A stretch of 64,000 nucleotides of DNA from Colletes latitarsis (Eukaryota > Arthropoda > Insecta > Hymenoptera > Colletidae), in NCBI RefSeq assembly GCF_051014445.1, contig NW_027488388.1:496001-560000 (forward strand), given 5' to 3'. Position 1 is the first letter of the stretch. Each line of letters starts with the position of its first letter. Made by a program: the position numbers and the translations under genes. The notes under the pieces are model-generated. The model did not search any database. It saw only the letters and a list, made by a program, of their open reading frames with translations, and was not told where the DNA came from. Below are positions 28,952 through 44,150 of the stretch, in pieces.

Positions 28952-31900
28952 ATCACGTAGTAATGTGGTACCACACTGAAACAGTCCATTAAACCAGGTT
29001 TCGCTCAATATTTTAAAGATAACGCATGTTATGTCTAGCTTAGGCCTGGGATTTGCCCTCATCAGGGTCATATTTTCGCGTTCTTCACATACTTGTTGGT
29101 CAGATCCTGGGTATTTTTCTGGTTTGGATCAGGTAGTAATGTGGTACCACACTGAAACAGTCAATTAAACCTGGTCTCGATCAATATTTTAGAGGATAAC
29201 GCATGTTAGGTCTGGGATAGGTCTGGGATTTGCCCTCGTCAGGCTCATATTTTCGCATTTTTCACCTACTTGTTGAACAGATCCCTGGCTTTTTCTGGTT
29301 TGGATCACGTAGTAATGAGGTACCACACTGAAACAGTCCATTAAACCTGGTTTCGATCAATATTTTAGAGGATAACGCATGTTATGTCTGGGACAGGTCT
29401 AGGATTTGCACTCATCTGGCTCATATTTCGCATTCTTCACATACTTGTTGAACAGATCCTGGGTTTTTTTTGGTTTGGATCACGTAGTAATGTGGGACCA
29501 CACTGAAACAATCAATTAAACCTGGTCATGATAAATATTTTAGAGGATAACGCATGTTAGGTCTAGGTTAGGCCTGGGATTTGCCCTCACCAGACTCATA
29601 CTTTCGCATTTTTCACATACTTGTTCTACAGATCCTGGGTTTTTTCTGGTTTGAATCACGTGGTAATGTGGTACCACACTGAAACAGTCCATGAAACCTG
29701 GTTTCGATTAATATTTTAGAGGATAACGCATGTTAGGTCTACGTTAGGCCTGGGATTTGCCCTCATCAGACTCATACTTTCGCATATTTCTCATACTTGG
29801 TGGCCAGATCCTGGGTTATTTCTAGTTTGGATCATGTAGTAATGTGGTACCACACAGAAGCAGTCGATTGAACCTGGTCACGCTCAATATTTTAGAGGAT
29901 AACTCATGATAGGACTCGGTTAGGTCTATGATTTGCCCTCATCTGGGTCATACATTCGCATATTTCTCAAACTTGTCGGCCAGATTCTGGGCTTTCACTG
30001 GTCTGGATCACGTAGTAATGTGGTACCACACTGAAACAGTCCATTAAACCTGGTTTTGATCAACATTTTAGATGATAACGCATGTTAGGTCTGGGATAGG
30101 TCTAGGATTTGCCCTCATCTGGCTCATAGTTTCGTATTCTTCACATACCTGTTGAACAGATCCTGGGTTTTTCCTGGGTTGGATCACGTAGTAATATGGT
30201 ACCACACTGAAACAGTCAATTAAACCTGGTTTCGATCAGTATTTTAGAGGATAACTCATGCTAGGTCTAGGTTAGGCCTGGGATTTGCCCCATCAGACTC
30301 ATACTTTCGCATATTTCTCATACTTGTTGGCCAGATCCTGGGTTATTTCTGGTTTGGATCAGGTAGTAATGACATACAGCACTGAAACAGTCGATTAAAC
30401 CTGGTCACGATCAACATTTTAGAGGATAACCCCGAATAGGACTCGGTTGGGTGTGGGATTTGCCCTCATGAGGCTGATACTTTCGCATATTTCTCATACT
30501 TGTTGGCCAGATCCTGGGCTTTTTCTGGTCTGGATCACGTAGTAATGTGGTACCACACTGAAACAGTCGATTAAACCTGGTTTCGATCAATATTTTAGAT
30601 GATAACGCATATTAGGTCTGGGTTAGGTCTAGGATTTTCCATCATCTGTCACATACTTTCGCGTTCTTCACATACTTGTTGAACAGATCCTGGGTTATTT
30701 CTGGTTTGGAACACGTAGTAATGTGGTATCACACTGAAACAGTCCATGAAACCTGGTTTCGATCAATATTTTAGAGGATAACGCATGTTAGGTCTAGGTT
30801 AGGCCTGGGATTTGCCCTCATCAGACTAAACTTTCGCATATTTCTCATACTTGTTGGGCAGATACTTGGATTTGTCTGGATTGGATAACGTAGTATGTGG
30901 TACCACACTGAAACAATTAATTAAACCTGGATACGACCAATATTTTAGAGGATACACTATGTTAGGTCTAGGTTAGGCCTGGGATTTGCCCTCATCAGAC
31001 TCATACTTTCGCATTTTTCGCATACTTGTTGTACAGATCCTGGGTTTTTTCTGGCTTGAATCACGTGGTAATGTGGTATCACACTGAAACAGTCCATGAA
31101 ACCTGGTTTCGCTCTATATTTTAGAGGATAACGCATGTTAGGTCTAGGTTAGGCCTGGGATTTGCCCTCATCAGACTCATACTTTCGCATTTTCCACATA
31201 CTTGTTGTACAGATCCGGGGCTTTTTCTGGTCTGGATCACGTAGTAATGTGGTACTACACTAAAACAGTCGATTAAACCTGGTTTCGATCAATATTTTAG
31301 ATGATAACGCGTGTTAGGTCTGGGTTAGGTCTAGGATTTTCCATCATCTGGCTCATACTTTCGCATTCTTCACATACTTGTTGGCCAGATCCTGGGTTAT
31401 TTCTGGTTTGGATCAGGTAGTAATGTGATACCACACTGAAACAGTCGATTAAACCTGGTCACGATCAACATTTTATAGGATAACGCATGTTAGCTCTAGG
31501 TTAGGCCTGCGATTTGCCCTCATCAGACTCAAACTTTCGCATATTTCGCATACTTGTTGGGCAGATCCTTGGATTTTTCTGGATTGGATCACGTAGTAAT
31601 GTGGTACCACTCTGAAACAGTTAATTAAACCTGGATACGACCAATATTTTAGCGGTTACACCATGTTAGGTCTAGGTTAGCCCTGGGATTTGCCCCATCA
31701 GACTCATACTCTCGCATATTTCTCATACTTGTTGGCCAGATCCTGGGTTATTTCTGGTTTGGATCAGGTAGTAATGTGACACAGCACTGAAACAGTCGAT
31801 TAAACCTGGTCACGATCAACATTTTAGAGGATAACGCATGTTAGCTCTAGGTTAGGCCTGGGATTTGCCCTCATCAGACTCAAACTTTCGCATACTTCTC

Positions 31901-34302
31901 ATACTTGTTGGGCAGATCCTTGGATTTTTCTGGATTGGATCACGTAGTAATGTGGTACCACAATGAAACAGTTAATTAAACCTGGATACGACCAATATTT
32001 TAGAGGTTACACCATGTTAGGTCTAGGTTAGGCCTGGGATTTGCCCTCATGAGACTTATACTTTCGCATATTTCTCATACTTGTTGGCCAGGTCCTGGGC
32101 TTTTTCTGGTTTGGATCACGTAGTAGTGTGGTACCACACTGAAACAGTCGATTAAATGTGGTTTCGATCAATATTTTTAATGATACCGCATGTTAGGTCT
32201 GGGTCAGGTCTAGGATTTTCCATCATCTGGCTCATACTTTCGCATTCTTCACATACTTGTTGGCCAGATCGTGGGTTATTTCTGGTTTGGATCAGGTAGT
32301 AATGTGATACCACAATGAAACAGTCGATTAAACCTGGTCACGATCAACATTTTAGAGGATAACCCCGAATAGGACTCGGTTGGGTGTGGGATTTGCCCTC
32401 ATGAGGCTGATACTTTCGCATATTTCTCATACTTGTTGGCCAGATCCTGGGCTTTTTCTGGTCTGGATCACGTAGTAATGTGGTACCACACTGAAACAGT
32501 CGATTAAACCTGGTTTCGATCAGTGTTTTAGAGGATAACTCATGCTAGGTCTAGGTTAGGCCTGGGATTTGCCCCATCAGACTCATACTTTCGCATATTT
32601 CTCATACTTGTTGGCCAGATCCTGGGTTATTTCTGGTTTGGATCAGGTAGTAATGTGACACAGCACTGAAACAGTCGATTAAACCTGGTCACGATCAACA
32701 TTTTAGAGGATAACGCATGTTAGGTCTAGGTTAGGCCTGGGATTTCTCCTCATCAGACTCAAACATTCGCATATTTCTTATACTTGTTGGGCAGATCCTT
32801 GGATTTTTCTGGATTGCATCACGTAGAAATGTGGTACCACACTGAATCAGTTAATTAAACCTGGATACGACCAATATTTTAGAGGTTACACCATGTTAGG
32901 TCTAGGTTAGGCCTGGGATTTGCCCTCATGAGACTCATACTTTCGCATATTTCTCATACTTGTTGGCCAGGTCCTGGGCTTTTTCTGGTTTGGATCACGT
33001 AGTAATGTGGTACCACACTGAAACAGTCGATTAAATCTTGTTTCGATCAATATTTTAAATGATAACGCATGTTAGGTCTAGGTTAGTCCTGGGATTTGCC
33101 CTCATCAGACTCAAACTTTCGCATATTTCTCATACTTGTTGGGCAGATCCTTGGATTTTTCTGGATTGGATCACGTAGTAATGTGGTACCACACTGAAAC
33201 AGTTAATAAAACCAGGATACGACTAATATTTTAGAGGATACGCCAAGTTAGGTCTAGGTTAGGCCTGGGATTTGCCCTCATCAGACTCATACTTTCGCAT
33301 TTTTCACATACTTGTTGTACAGATCCTGGGTTTCTTCTGGCTTGAATCACGTGGTAATGTGGTATGACACTGAAACAGTCCACGATACCTGGTTTCGATC
33401 AATATTTTAGAGGATAACGCATGTTAGGTCTACGTTAGGCCTGGGATTTGCCCTCATCAGACTCATACTTTCGCATATTTCTCATACTTGTTGGCCAGAT
33501 CCTGGGTTATTTCTAGTTTGGATTATGTAGTAATGTGGTACCACACAGAAGCAGTCGATTGAACCTGGTCACGATCGATATTTTAGAGGATAACTCATGA
33601 TAGGTCTCGGTTAGGTCTATGATTTGCCCTCATCTGGGTCATATATTCGCATATTTCTCAAACTTGTCGGCCAGATTCTGGGCTTTCACTGGTCTGGATC
33701 ACGTAGTAATGTGGTACCACACTGAAACAGTCCATTAAACATGGTTTTGATCAATATTTTAGATGATAACGCATGTTAGGTCTGGGATAGGTCTAGGATT
33801 TGCCCTCATCTGGGTCATACTTTCGCATATTTCTCAAACTTGTCGGCTAGATTCTGGGCTTTCACTGGTCTGGATCACGTAGTAATGTGGTACCACACTG
33901 AAACAGTCGATTAAACCTGGTTTCGGTCAATATTTTAGATGATAACGCATGTTAGGTCTGGGTTAGGTCTGGGCTTTGCCCTGATCAGGCTCATACTTTC
34001 GCGTTTTTCACATACTTGTTGAACGGATCCTGGGTTTTTTCTGGTTTGGATCACGTAGTAATGTGGTACCACGCTGAAACAGTCAATTGAACCCGGTTTC
34101 GATCAATATTTTCGAGGATAACGCAAGTTAAGTCTGGGATAGGCCTGGGATTTGCCCTCATCAGGCTCATACTTTCGCGTTTTTCACATACTTGTTGGAC
34201 GGATCCTGGGTTTTTTCTGGTTTGGATCACGTAGTAGTGTGGTACCACCCTGAAACAGTCCATTAAACCTGGTTTCGATCAATATTTCAGAGGATAACGC
34301 AT

Positions 34303-37075
34303 GTTAGGTTTGGGTTAGGTCTAGGATTTGCCCTCATCAGGCTCATACTTTCGCGTTTTTCACATACTTGTTGAACAGATCCTGGGTTTTTTCTGGTTTG
34401 GATCACGTAGTAATGTGGTACCACACTGAAACAGTCCATTAATCCTGGTTTCGATCAATATTTTAGAGGATAACGCATGTTAGGTTTGGGTTAGGTCTAG
34501 GATTTGCCCTCATCAGGCTCATACTTTCGCGTTTTTCACATACTTGTTGAACAGATCCTGGGTTTTTTCTGGTTTGTATCACGTAGTAATGTGGTACCAC
34601 ACTGAAACAGTCCATTAAACCTGGTTACGATCAATATTTTAGAGAATAATTCATGTTAGGTCTAGGTTAGGTCTGGGATTTGCTCTCATCAGGCTCATTC
34701 TTTCGCATATTTCTCATACATGATGGCTAGATCCAGGGCTTTTTCTGGATTGCATCACGTAGTAATGAAGTACGACACTGAAACAGTCCATTAAACCTGG
34801 TTTCGATCAATATTTTAGAGGATAACGCATGTTAGGTCTGGGTTAGGTCTAGGATTTGCCCTCATCAGGCTCATACTTTCGCTTTTTTCACATACTTGTT
34901 GAACAGATCCAGGGTTTTTTCTGCTTTGGATCACGTAGTAAAGTGGTAACACACTGAAACAGTCAATTAAACCTGGTTCCGATCAATATTTTAGAGGATA
35001 ACGCATGTTAGGTCTGGGTTAGGTCTAGGATTTGCCCTCATCAGGCTCATACTTTCGCATTCTTCACATACTTGTTGAACGGATCCTGGGTTTTTTCCGG
35101 TTTGGTTCACGTAGTAATGTGGTACTACACTGAAACATTCAATTAAACCTGGTCTTGATAAATATTTTAGAGGATAACGTATGCTAGGTCTGGGTTACGT
35201 CTAGGATTTGCCCTCATCAGTCGCATACTTTCGCATATTTCTCATACTTCATGGCTAGATCCTGGGCTATTTCTGGATTGTATCACGTAGTAATGTGGTA
35301 CCGCGCTGAAACAGTCAACTAAACCTGGTTTCGATCAATATTTTAGAGGACAACGCAAGTTAGGTCTGGGATAGGTCTGGGATTTGCCCTCATCAGACTC
35401 ATACTTTCGCACACTTCACATACTCGTTGAACAGATCCTGGATTTTTTTCTGGTTTGGATCATGTAGTAATGTGGTACCACACTGAAACTGTCGATTAAA
35501 CCTGGTTTCGATCAATATTATTGAGGATAACGCATGTTAGGTCTAGGTTAGGCCTGGGATTTTCACTCATCAGACTCATACTTTCGCATTCTTCACATAC
35601 TTGTTGAACGGATCTTGGGTTTTTTCTGGTGTGGATCACGTAGTAATGTGGTACCACACTGAAACAGTCGATTAATCCAGGTTTCGATCAATATTTTTGA
35701 GGATAACGCATGTTAGGTCTAGGTTAGACCTGGGATTTTCACTCATCAGACTCATACTTTCGCATTCTTCACATACTTGTTGAACGGATCCTGCGTTTTT
35801 TCTGGTTCGGATCACGTGGTAGTGTGGTACCACACTGAAACAGTCCATTAAACTTGGTTTCGAACAATATTTTAGAGGACAACGCAAGTTAGGTCTGGAA
35901 TAGGTCTGGGATTTGCCCTCATCAGGGTCATACTTTCGCATATTTCTCATACTTCATGCCTATGTCCTGGGCTATTTCTGGATTGGATCACGTAGTAATG
36001 TGGTACCACACTGAAGCGGTCCATTAAACCTGGTTTCGATCAATATTTTAGTGGATAACGCAAGTTAGGTCTGGGATAGGTCTGGGATTTGCCCTCATCA
36101 GGCTCATACTTTCGCGTTTGTCACATACATGTTGAACAGATCCTGGGATTTTTCTGGTTCGGATCAAGCAGTAATGTGGTAACACAGCGAAACATTCAAT
36201 TAAACCTAGTCTGGATAAATATTTTAGAGGGTATTGCATGTTAGGTCTAGGTTAGGCCTGAGATTTGCCCTAATCAGGGTCATACTTTGGCAGTTTTAAC
36301 ATACATGTTGACCTGATCGAGGGTTTTTTCTACTTTGGATCACGTAGTAAAGTGGTAACACACTGAAACAGTCAATTAAACCTGGTTTCGATCAATATTT
36401 CAGAGGATAACGCATGTTAGGTTTGGGTTAGGTCTAGGATTTGCCCTCATCAGGCTCATACTTTCGCGTTTTTCACATACTTGTTGAACAGATCCTGGGT
36501 TTTTTCTGGTTTGGATCACGTAGTAATGTGGTACCACACTGAAACAGTCCATTAATACTGGTTTCGATCAATATTTTAGAGGATAACGCATGTTAGGTTT
36601 GGGTTAGGTCTAGGATTTGCCCTCATCAGGCTCATACTTTCGCGTTTTTCACATACTTGTTGAACAGATCCTGGGTTTTTTCTGGTTTGGATCACGTAGT
36701 AATGTGGTACCACACTGAAACAGTCCATTAATACTGGTTTCGATCAATATTTTAGAGGATAACGCATGTTAGGTTTGGGTTAGGTCTAGGATTTGCCCTC
36801 ATCAGGCTCATACTTACGCGTTTTTCACATACTTGTTGAACAGATCCTGGGTTTTTTCTGGTTTGTATCACGTAGTAATGTGGTACCACACTGAAACAGT
36901 CCATTAAACCTGGTTACGATCAATATTTTAGAGAATAATTCATGTTAGGTCTAGGTTAGGTCTGGGATTTGCTCTCATCAGGCTCATTCTTTCGCATATT
37001 TCTCATACATGATGGCTAGATCCAGGGCTTTTTCTGGATTGCATCACGTAGTAATGAAGTACGACACTGAAACAG
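34303..37075. repeat. Duplicated block of about 13 monomers plus two identical adjacent monomers
   Basis: The block starting near 34303 recurs about 2,289 bp downstream (13 monomers plus 1 bp). For example, CTGGTTACGATCAATATTTT occurs at 34621 and 36910. Within the second block, monomers 36416-36591 and 36592-36767 read identically, a very recent single-monomer duplication. Confidence 0.75.
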
Positions 37076-40000
37076 TCCATTAAACCTGGTTTCGATCAAG
37101 ATTTTAGAGGACAACGCAAGTTAGGTCTGGGATAGGTCTGGGATTTGCCATCATCAGGATCATACTTTCGCAGTTTTCACATACTTGTTGAACCGATCCT
37201 GGGCTTTTTCTGGATTGTATCACGTAGTAATGTGGTACCACGCTGAAACAGTCAATTAAACCTGGTTTCGACCAATATTTTAGAGGATAACGCAAGTTAC
37301 GTCTGAGATAGGTCTGGGATTTGCCCTCATCAGGCTCATACTTTCGCGTTTTTCACATACTTGTTGAACTGATCCTGGGTTTTTTCTGGTTTGGATCACG
37401 TAGTAATGAGGTACCACACTGAAACAATCCATTAAACCTGGTTTCGATCAATATTTTAGAGGATAACGCATGTTAGGTCTGGGTTAGGTCTAGGATTTGC
37501 CCTCATCAGGCTCATTCTTTCGCATATTTCTCATACTTGATGGCTAGATCCTGGGCTATTTCTGGATTGTATCACGTAGTAATGTGGTACCACACTGAAA
37601 CAGTCAATTAAACTTGGTTTCGATCAATATTTTAGAGGATAACGCAAGTTAGGTCTGAGATAGGTCTGGGATTCGCCCTCATCAGGCTCATACTTTCGTA
37701 TATTTCTCATACTTCATGGCTAGATCCTGGGCTATTTCTGGATTGCATCACGTAGTAATGTGGTACCACGCAGAAACAGTTAATTAAACCTGGTTTCGAT
37801 CAATATTTTAGAGGATAACGCATGTTAGGTCTGGGTTAGGTCTAGGATTTGCTCTCATCAGGCTCATACTTTCGCATTCTTCACATACTTGTTGAACGGA
37901 TCCTGGGTTTTTTCTGGTTTGGTTCACGTAGTAATGTGGTACCACACTGAAACATTCTACAAACCTGGTCTTGATAAATATTTTAGAGGACAACGCAAGT
38001 TAGGTCTGGGATAGGTCTGGGATTTGCCCTCATCAGGATCATACTTTCGCATTTTTCACATACTTGTTGAACAGATCCTGGGTTTTTTCTGGTTTGGATC
38101 ACATAGTAATGTGGTACCACACTGAAACAGTCGATTAAACCAGGTTTCGATCAATATTTTTGAGGTTAACGCATATTAGGTCTAGGTTAGGCCTGGGATT
38201 TTCACTCATCAGACTCATACTTTCGCATTTTTCACATACTTGTTGAACGGATCCTGGGTTTTTTCTGGTTCGGATCACGTAGTAGTGTGGTACCACACTG
38301 AAACAGTCCATTAAACCTGGTTTCGATCAATATTTTAGAGGACAACGCAAGTTAGGTCTGGGATATGTCTGGGATTTGCCCTAATCAGGGTCATACTTTC
38401 GCAGTTTTAACATACATGTTGACCTGATCGAGGGTTTTTTCTACATTGGATCACGTAGTAAAGTGGTAACACACAGAAACAGTGAATTAAACCTGGTTTC
38501 GATCAATATTTTAGAGGATAACGCATGTTAGGTCTAGGTTAGCCCTGAGATTTTCACTGATCAGACTCCTAGCTTCGCATTCTTCACATACTTGTTGAAC
38601 GGATCCTGGGTTTTTTCTGGTTTGGTTCACGTAGTAATGTGGTACCACACTGAAACATTCAATTAAACCTGGTCTTGATAAACATTTTAGAGGATAACGC
38701 ATGTTAGGTCTGGGTTACGTCTAGGATTTGCCCTCATCAGGCTCATACTTTCGCATATTTCTCATACTTCATGGCTAGATCCTGGGCTATTTCTGGATTG
38801 TATCACGTAGTAATGTGGTACCACGCTGAAGCAGTCAATTAAACCTGGTTTCGATCAATATTTTAGAGGATAACGCAAGTTAGGTCTGAGATAGGTCTGG
38901 GATTCGCCCTCATCAGGCTCATACTTTCGCGTTTTTCACATACTTGTTGAACTGATCTTGGGTTTTTTCTGGTTTGCATCACGTAGTAATGTGGTACCAC
39001 ACTGAAACAGTCCATTAAACCTGGTTTCGATCAATATTTTAGAGGACAACGCAAGTTAGGTCCGGGATAGGTCTGGGATTTGCCCTCATCAGGGTCATAC
39101 TTTCACATTTTTCACATGCTTGTTGAACAGATCCTGGGTTTTTTCTGGTATGAATCACGTAGTAATGTGGTACCACACTGACACATTCAAGTTAAGCTGG
39201 TCTTGATAAATATTCTTGAGGCTAACGCATGTTAGGTCTAAGTTAGGCCTGGGATTTTCACTCATCAGTCTCATACTTTCGCATTCTTCACATACTTGTT
39301 GAACGGATCCTGGGTTTTTTCTGGTTCGGATCACGTAGTAGTGTGGTACCACACTGAAACAGTCCATTAAACCTGGTTTCGATCAATATTTTAGAGGACA
39401 ACGCAAGTTAGGTCTGGGATAGGTCTGGGATTTGCCCTCATCAGGCTCATACTTTCGCGTTTTTCACATACATGTTGAACAGACCCTAGGGTTTTTTCTG
39501 GTTCGGATCACGTAGCTGTGTGGTACCACACTGAAACAGCCCATTCAACCTGGTTTCGATCAATATTTTAGAGGATAACGCAAGTTAGTTCTAGGTTAGC
39601 CATGAGATTTTCACTGATCAGACTCATAGCTTCGCATTCTTCACATACTTGTTGAACGGATCCTGTGTTTTTTCTGGTTTGGTTCACGCAGTAATGTGGT
39701 ACCACACCGTAACATTCAATTTAACCTGGTCTGGATAAATATTTTAGAGGATATCGCATGTTAGGTCTAGGTTAGGCCTGGGATTAGCCCTAATCAGGGT
39801 CATACTTTCGCAGTTTTAACATACATGTTGACCTGATCGAGGGCTTTTTCTACTTTGGATCACGTAGTAAAGTGGTAACACACTGAAACAGCCAATTAAA
39901 CCTGGTTTCGATCAATATTTTAGAGGATAACGCATGTTAGGTCTGGGATAGGTCTGGGATTTGCTCTCATCAGGCTCATTCTTTCGCATATTTCTCATAC

Positions 40001-40271
40001 TTGATGGCTAGATCCTGGGCTTTTTCTGGATTGCATCACGTAGTAATGAAGTACAACACAGAAACAGTCCATTAAACCTGGTTTCGATCAATATTTTAGA
40101 GGATAACGCAAGTTAGGTCTGGGTTAGGTCTGGGATTTGCCCTCATCAGGCTCGTACTTTCGCGTTTTTCACATACTTGTTGAACTGATCCTGGGTTTTT
40201 CCTGGTTCGGATCACGTAGTAGTGTGGTACCACACTGAAACAGTCCATTAAACCTGGTTTCGATCAATATT

Positions 40272-41345
40272 TTAGAGGATAACGCAAGTTAGGTCTGGGT
40301 TAGGTCTGGGATTTGCCCTCATCAGGCTCGTACTTCCGCGTTTTTCACATACCTGTAGAACAGATCCTGGGTTTTTTCTGGATTGGATCACGCAGTAATG
40401 TGGTACCACACCGAAACATTCAATTAAACCTGGTCTGGATAAATATTTTAGAGGATATCGCATGTTAGGTCTAGGTTAGGCCTGGGATTTGCCCTAATCA
40501 GGGTCATACTTTCGCAGTTTTAACATACATGTTGACCTGATCGAGGGTTTTTTCTACTTTGGATACGTAGTAAAGTGGTGCCACAACTAAAACAGTCAAT
40601 TACACCTGGTTTCGCTCATTATTTTAGAGGATAACGCAAGTTAGGTCTGGGATAGGTCTGGGATTAGCCCTCATCAGACTCATACTTTCGCACACTTCAC
40701 ATACTCGTTGACAAGATCCTGGGTTTTTTTCTGGTTTGGATCACGTAGTAATGTGGCACCACACTGAAACAGTCGATTGAACCTGGTTTCGATTAATATT
40801 TTTGTGGATAACGCATGTTAGGTCTAGTTTAGGCCTGGGATTTGCCGTCATCAGACTCATACTTTCGCACACTTCACATACTTGTTGAACAGATCCTAGG
40901 TTCTTTTCTGGTTTGGATCACGTTGTAATGTGGTACCACACTGAAACAGTCGATTAAACCTGGTTTCGATCAATACCTTTGAGGATAACGCATGTTAGGT
41001 TTGGGTTAGGTCTAGGATTTGCCCTCGTCAGGCTCATACTTTCGCATATTTCTCATACTTCATGGCTAGATCCTTGGCTCTTTCTGGATTGGATCACGTA
41101 GTAATGTGGTACCACACTGAAACAGTCCATTAAACCTGGTTTCGATCAATATTTTAGAGGATAACGCAAGTTAGGTCTGGGTTAGGTCTGGGATTTGCCC
41201 TCATCAGGCTCGTACTTCCGCGTTTTTCACATACCTGTAGAACAGATCCTGGGTTTTTTCTGGATTGGATCACGCAGTAATGTGGTACCACACCGAAACA
41301 TTCAATTAAACCTGGTCTGGATAAATATTTTAGAGGATATCGCAT
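40272..41345. repeat. Local duplication about 880 bp apart in the satellite
   Basis: The stretch beginning at 40272 recurs at 41154 (882 bp, five monomers plus 2 bp). The next monomers match better to a stretch near 39758, so the block is a patchwork, as expected from unequal exchange or gene conversion. Confidence 0.65.
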
Positions 41346-44150
41346 GTTAGGTCTAGGTTAGGCCTGGGATTAGCCCTAATCAGGGTCATACTTTCGCAGT
41401 TTTAACATACATGTTGACCTGATCGAGGGCTTTTTCTACTTTGGATCACGTAGTAAAGTGGTAACACACTGAAACAGCCAATTAAACCTGGTTTCGATCA
41501 ATATTTTAGAGGATAACGCATGTTAGGTCTGGGATAGGTCTAGGATTTGCCCTCGTCAGGCTCATACTTTCGCATATTTCTCATACTTCATGGCTAGATC
41601 CTTGGCTCTTTCTGGATTGGATCACGTAGTAATGTGGTACCACACTGAAACAGTCCATTAAACCTGGTTTCGATTAATATTTTAGAGGATAACGCAATTT
41701 ATGTCTGGGATAGGTCTGGGATTTGCCCTCATCAGGCTCATACTTTCGCGTTTTTCACATACTTGTTGAACGGGTCTTGGGTTTTTTTCTGGTGTGGATC
41801 ACGTAGTAATGTGGTACCACACTGAAACAATCAATTAAACCTGGTCTTGATAAATATTTTATAGGATAACGCATGTTAGGTCTGGGTTAGGTCTAGGATT
41901 TGCCCTCATCAGGCTCATACTTTCGCATATCTCTCATACTTCATGGTTGGATCCTGGGCAATTTCTGGATTGGATCACGTAGTAATGTGGTACCACACTG
42001 AAACAGTCAATTAAACCTGGTTTCGATCAATATTTTAGAGAATAATTCATGTTAGGTCTAGGTTAGGTCTGGGATTTGCTCTCATCTGGCTCATTCTTTC
42101 GCATATTTCTCATACTTGATGGCTAGATCCTGGGTTTTTTCTGGCTTGAATCACGTGGTAATGTGGTATCACACTGAAACAGTCCATGAAACCTGGTTTC
42201 GATCAATATTTTAGAGGATAACGCATGTTAGGTCTGGGTTAGGTCTAGGATTTGCCCTTATCTGGCTCATATTCTCGCATTTTTCGCATACTCGTTGGCC
42301 AGATCCGGGGCTTTTTCTGGTTTGGATCAGGTGGTAACGTGGTACCACACTGAAACAGTCCATTAAACCTGGTTTCGATCAATAGTTTAGAGGATAACTC
42401 ATGTTAGGTCAAGGTTAGCCATGAGATTTTCACTGATCAGACTCATAGCTTCGCATTCTTCACATACTTGTTGAACGGATCCTGGGTTTTTTCTGGTTTG
42501 GGTCACGTAGTAATGTGGTACCACACTGAAACAGTCGATTAAACCAGGTTTGGATCAATATTTTTGATGATAACGCATGTTAGGTCTAGGTTAGGCCTGG
42601 GATTTTCACTCATCAGACTCATACTTTCGCATTCTTCACATCCTTGTTGAACGGATCCTGGGCTTTTTCTGGTTTGGATCACGTAGTAATGTGGTACCAC
42701 ACTGAAACAGTCAATTAAACCTGGTTTCGATCAATATTTTAGAGAATAATTCATGTTAGGTCTAGGTTAGGTCTGGGATTTGCTCTCATCAGGCTCATTC
42801 TTTCGCATATTTCTCATACTTGATGGCTAGATCCTGGGCTTTTTCTGGATTGCATCACGTAGTAATGAGGTACAACACTGAAACAGTCAGTTAAACCTGG
42901 TTTCGATCAATATTTTAGAGGATAACGCAAGTTAGGTCTGGGACAGGTCTGGGATTTGCCCTCATCAGGCTCATACTTTCGCTTTTTTCACATACTTGTT
43001 GAACAGATCCAGGGTTTTTTCTGCTTTGGATCACGTAGTAGTGTGGTACCACACTGAAACAGTCCATGAAACCTTGTTTGGATCAATATTTTAGAGGATA
43101 ACGTATGTTAGGTTTGGGTTAGGCCTGGGATTTGCGCTCATCAGGGTCATACTTTCGCAGTTTTAACATGCATGTTGACCTGATCGAGGGTTTTTCCTGC
43201 TTTGGATCACGTAGTAAAGTGGTACCACAACGAAAACAGTCAATTAAACCTTGTTTCGATCATTATCTTAGAGGATAACGCAAGTTAGGTCTGGGATTGG
43301 TTTGGGATTAGCCCACATCAGACTCATACTTTCGCATTCTTCACATACTTGTTGAACGGATCCTGGGCTTTTTCTGGTTTGGATCACGTAGTAATGTGGT
43401 ACCACACTGAAACAGTCAATTAAACCTGGTTTCGAACAATATTTTAGAGAATAATTCATGTTAGGTCTAGGTTAGGTCTGGGATTTGCTCTCATCAGGCT
43501 CATTCTTTCGCATATTTCTCATAGTTGATGGCTAGATCCTGGGCTTTTTCTGGATTGCATCACGTAGTAATGTAGTACAACACTGAAACAGTCAATTAAA
43601 CCTGGTTTCCATCAATATTTTAGGGGACAACGCATGTTAGATCTAGGTTAGGACTGGGATATGCCCTCATCAGGGTCATACTTTCGCAGTTTTAACATAC
43701 ATGTTGACCTGATCGAGGGTTTTTTCTGCTTTGGATCACGTAGTAAAGTGGTACCACACTGAAGCAGTCCATTAAACCTGGTTTGGATCAATATTTTAGA
43801 GGATAACGCATGTTAGGTTTGGGTTAGGTCAAGGATTTGCCCTCATCAGGCTCATTCTTTCGCATATTTCTCATACTTCATGGCTAGATCCTGGGCTGTT
43901 TCTGGATTGTATCACGTAGTAATGCGGTACCACGCTGAAACAGTCAATTAAACCTGGTTTCGATCAATATTTTAGAGGATAACGCAAGTTAGGTCTGGGA
44001 TTGGTCTGGGATTCCTCCTCATCAGGCTCATACATTCGCGTTTTTCACATACTCGTTGAACTGATCCTGGGTTTTTTCTGGTTTGGATCACGTTGCAATG
44101 TGGTACCACACTGAAACAGTCGATTAACCCTGGTTTCGTTCAATATTTTA
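40565..44150. repeat. Satellite block duplicated about 16 kb away (copy at roughly 56590-59760)
   Basis: Rare variants shared at matching spacing include GGATACGTAGTAAAGTGG (40561 and 56586), AACGCAATTTATGTC (41691 and 57364) and ATGAGATTTTCACTGATCAG (42421 and 58094). Offsets are 16,025 bp and then 15,673 bp, a difference of two monomers, so two monomers were gained or lost in one copy. Confidence 0.7.
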
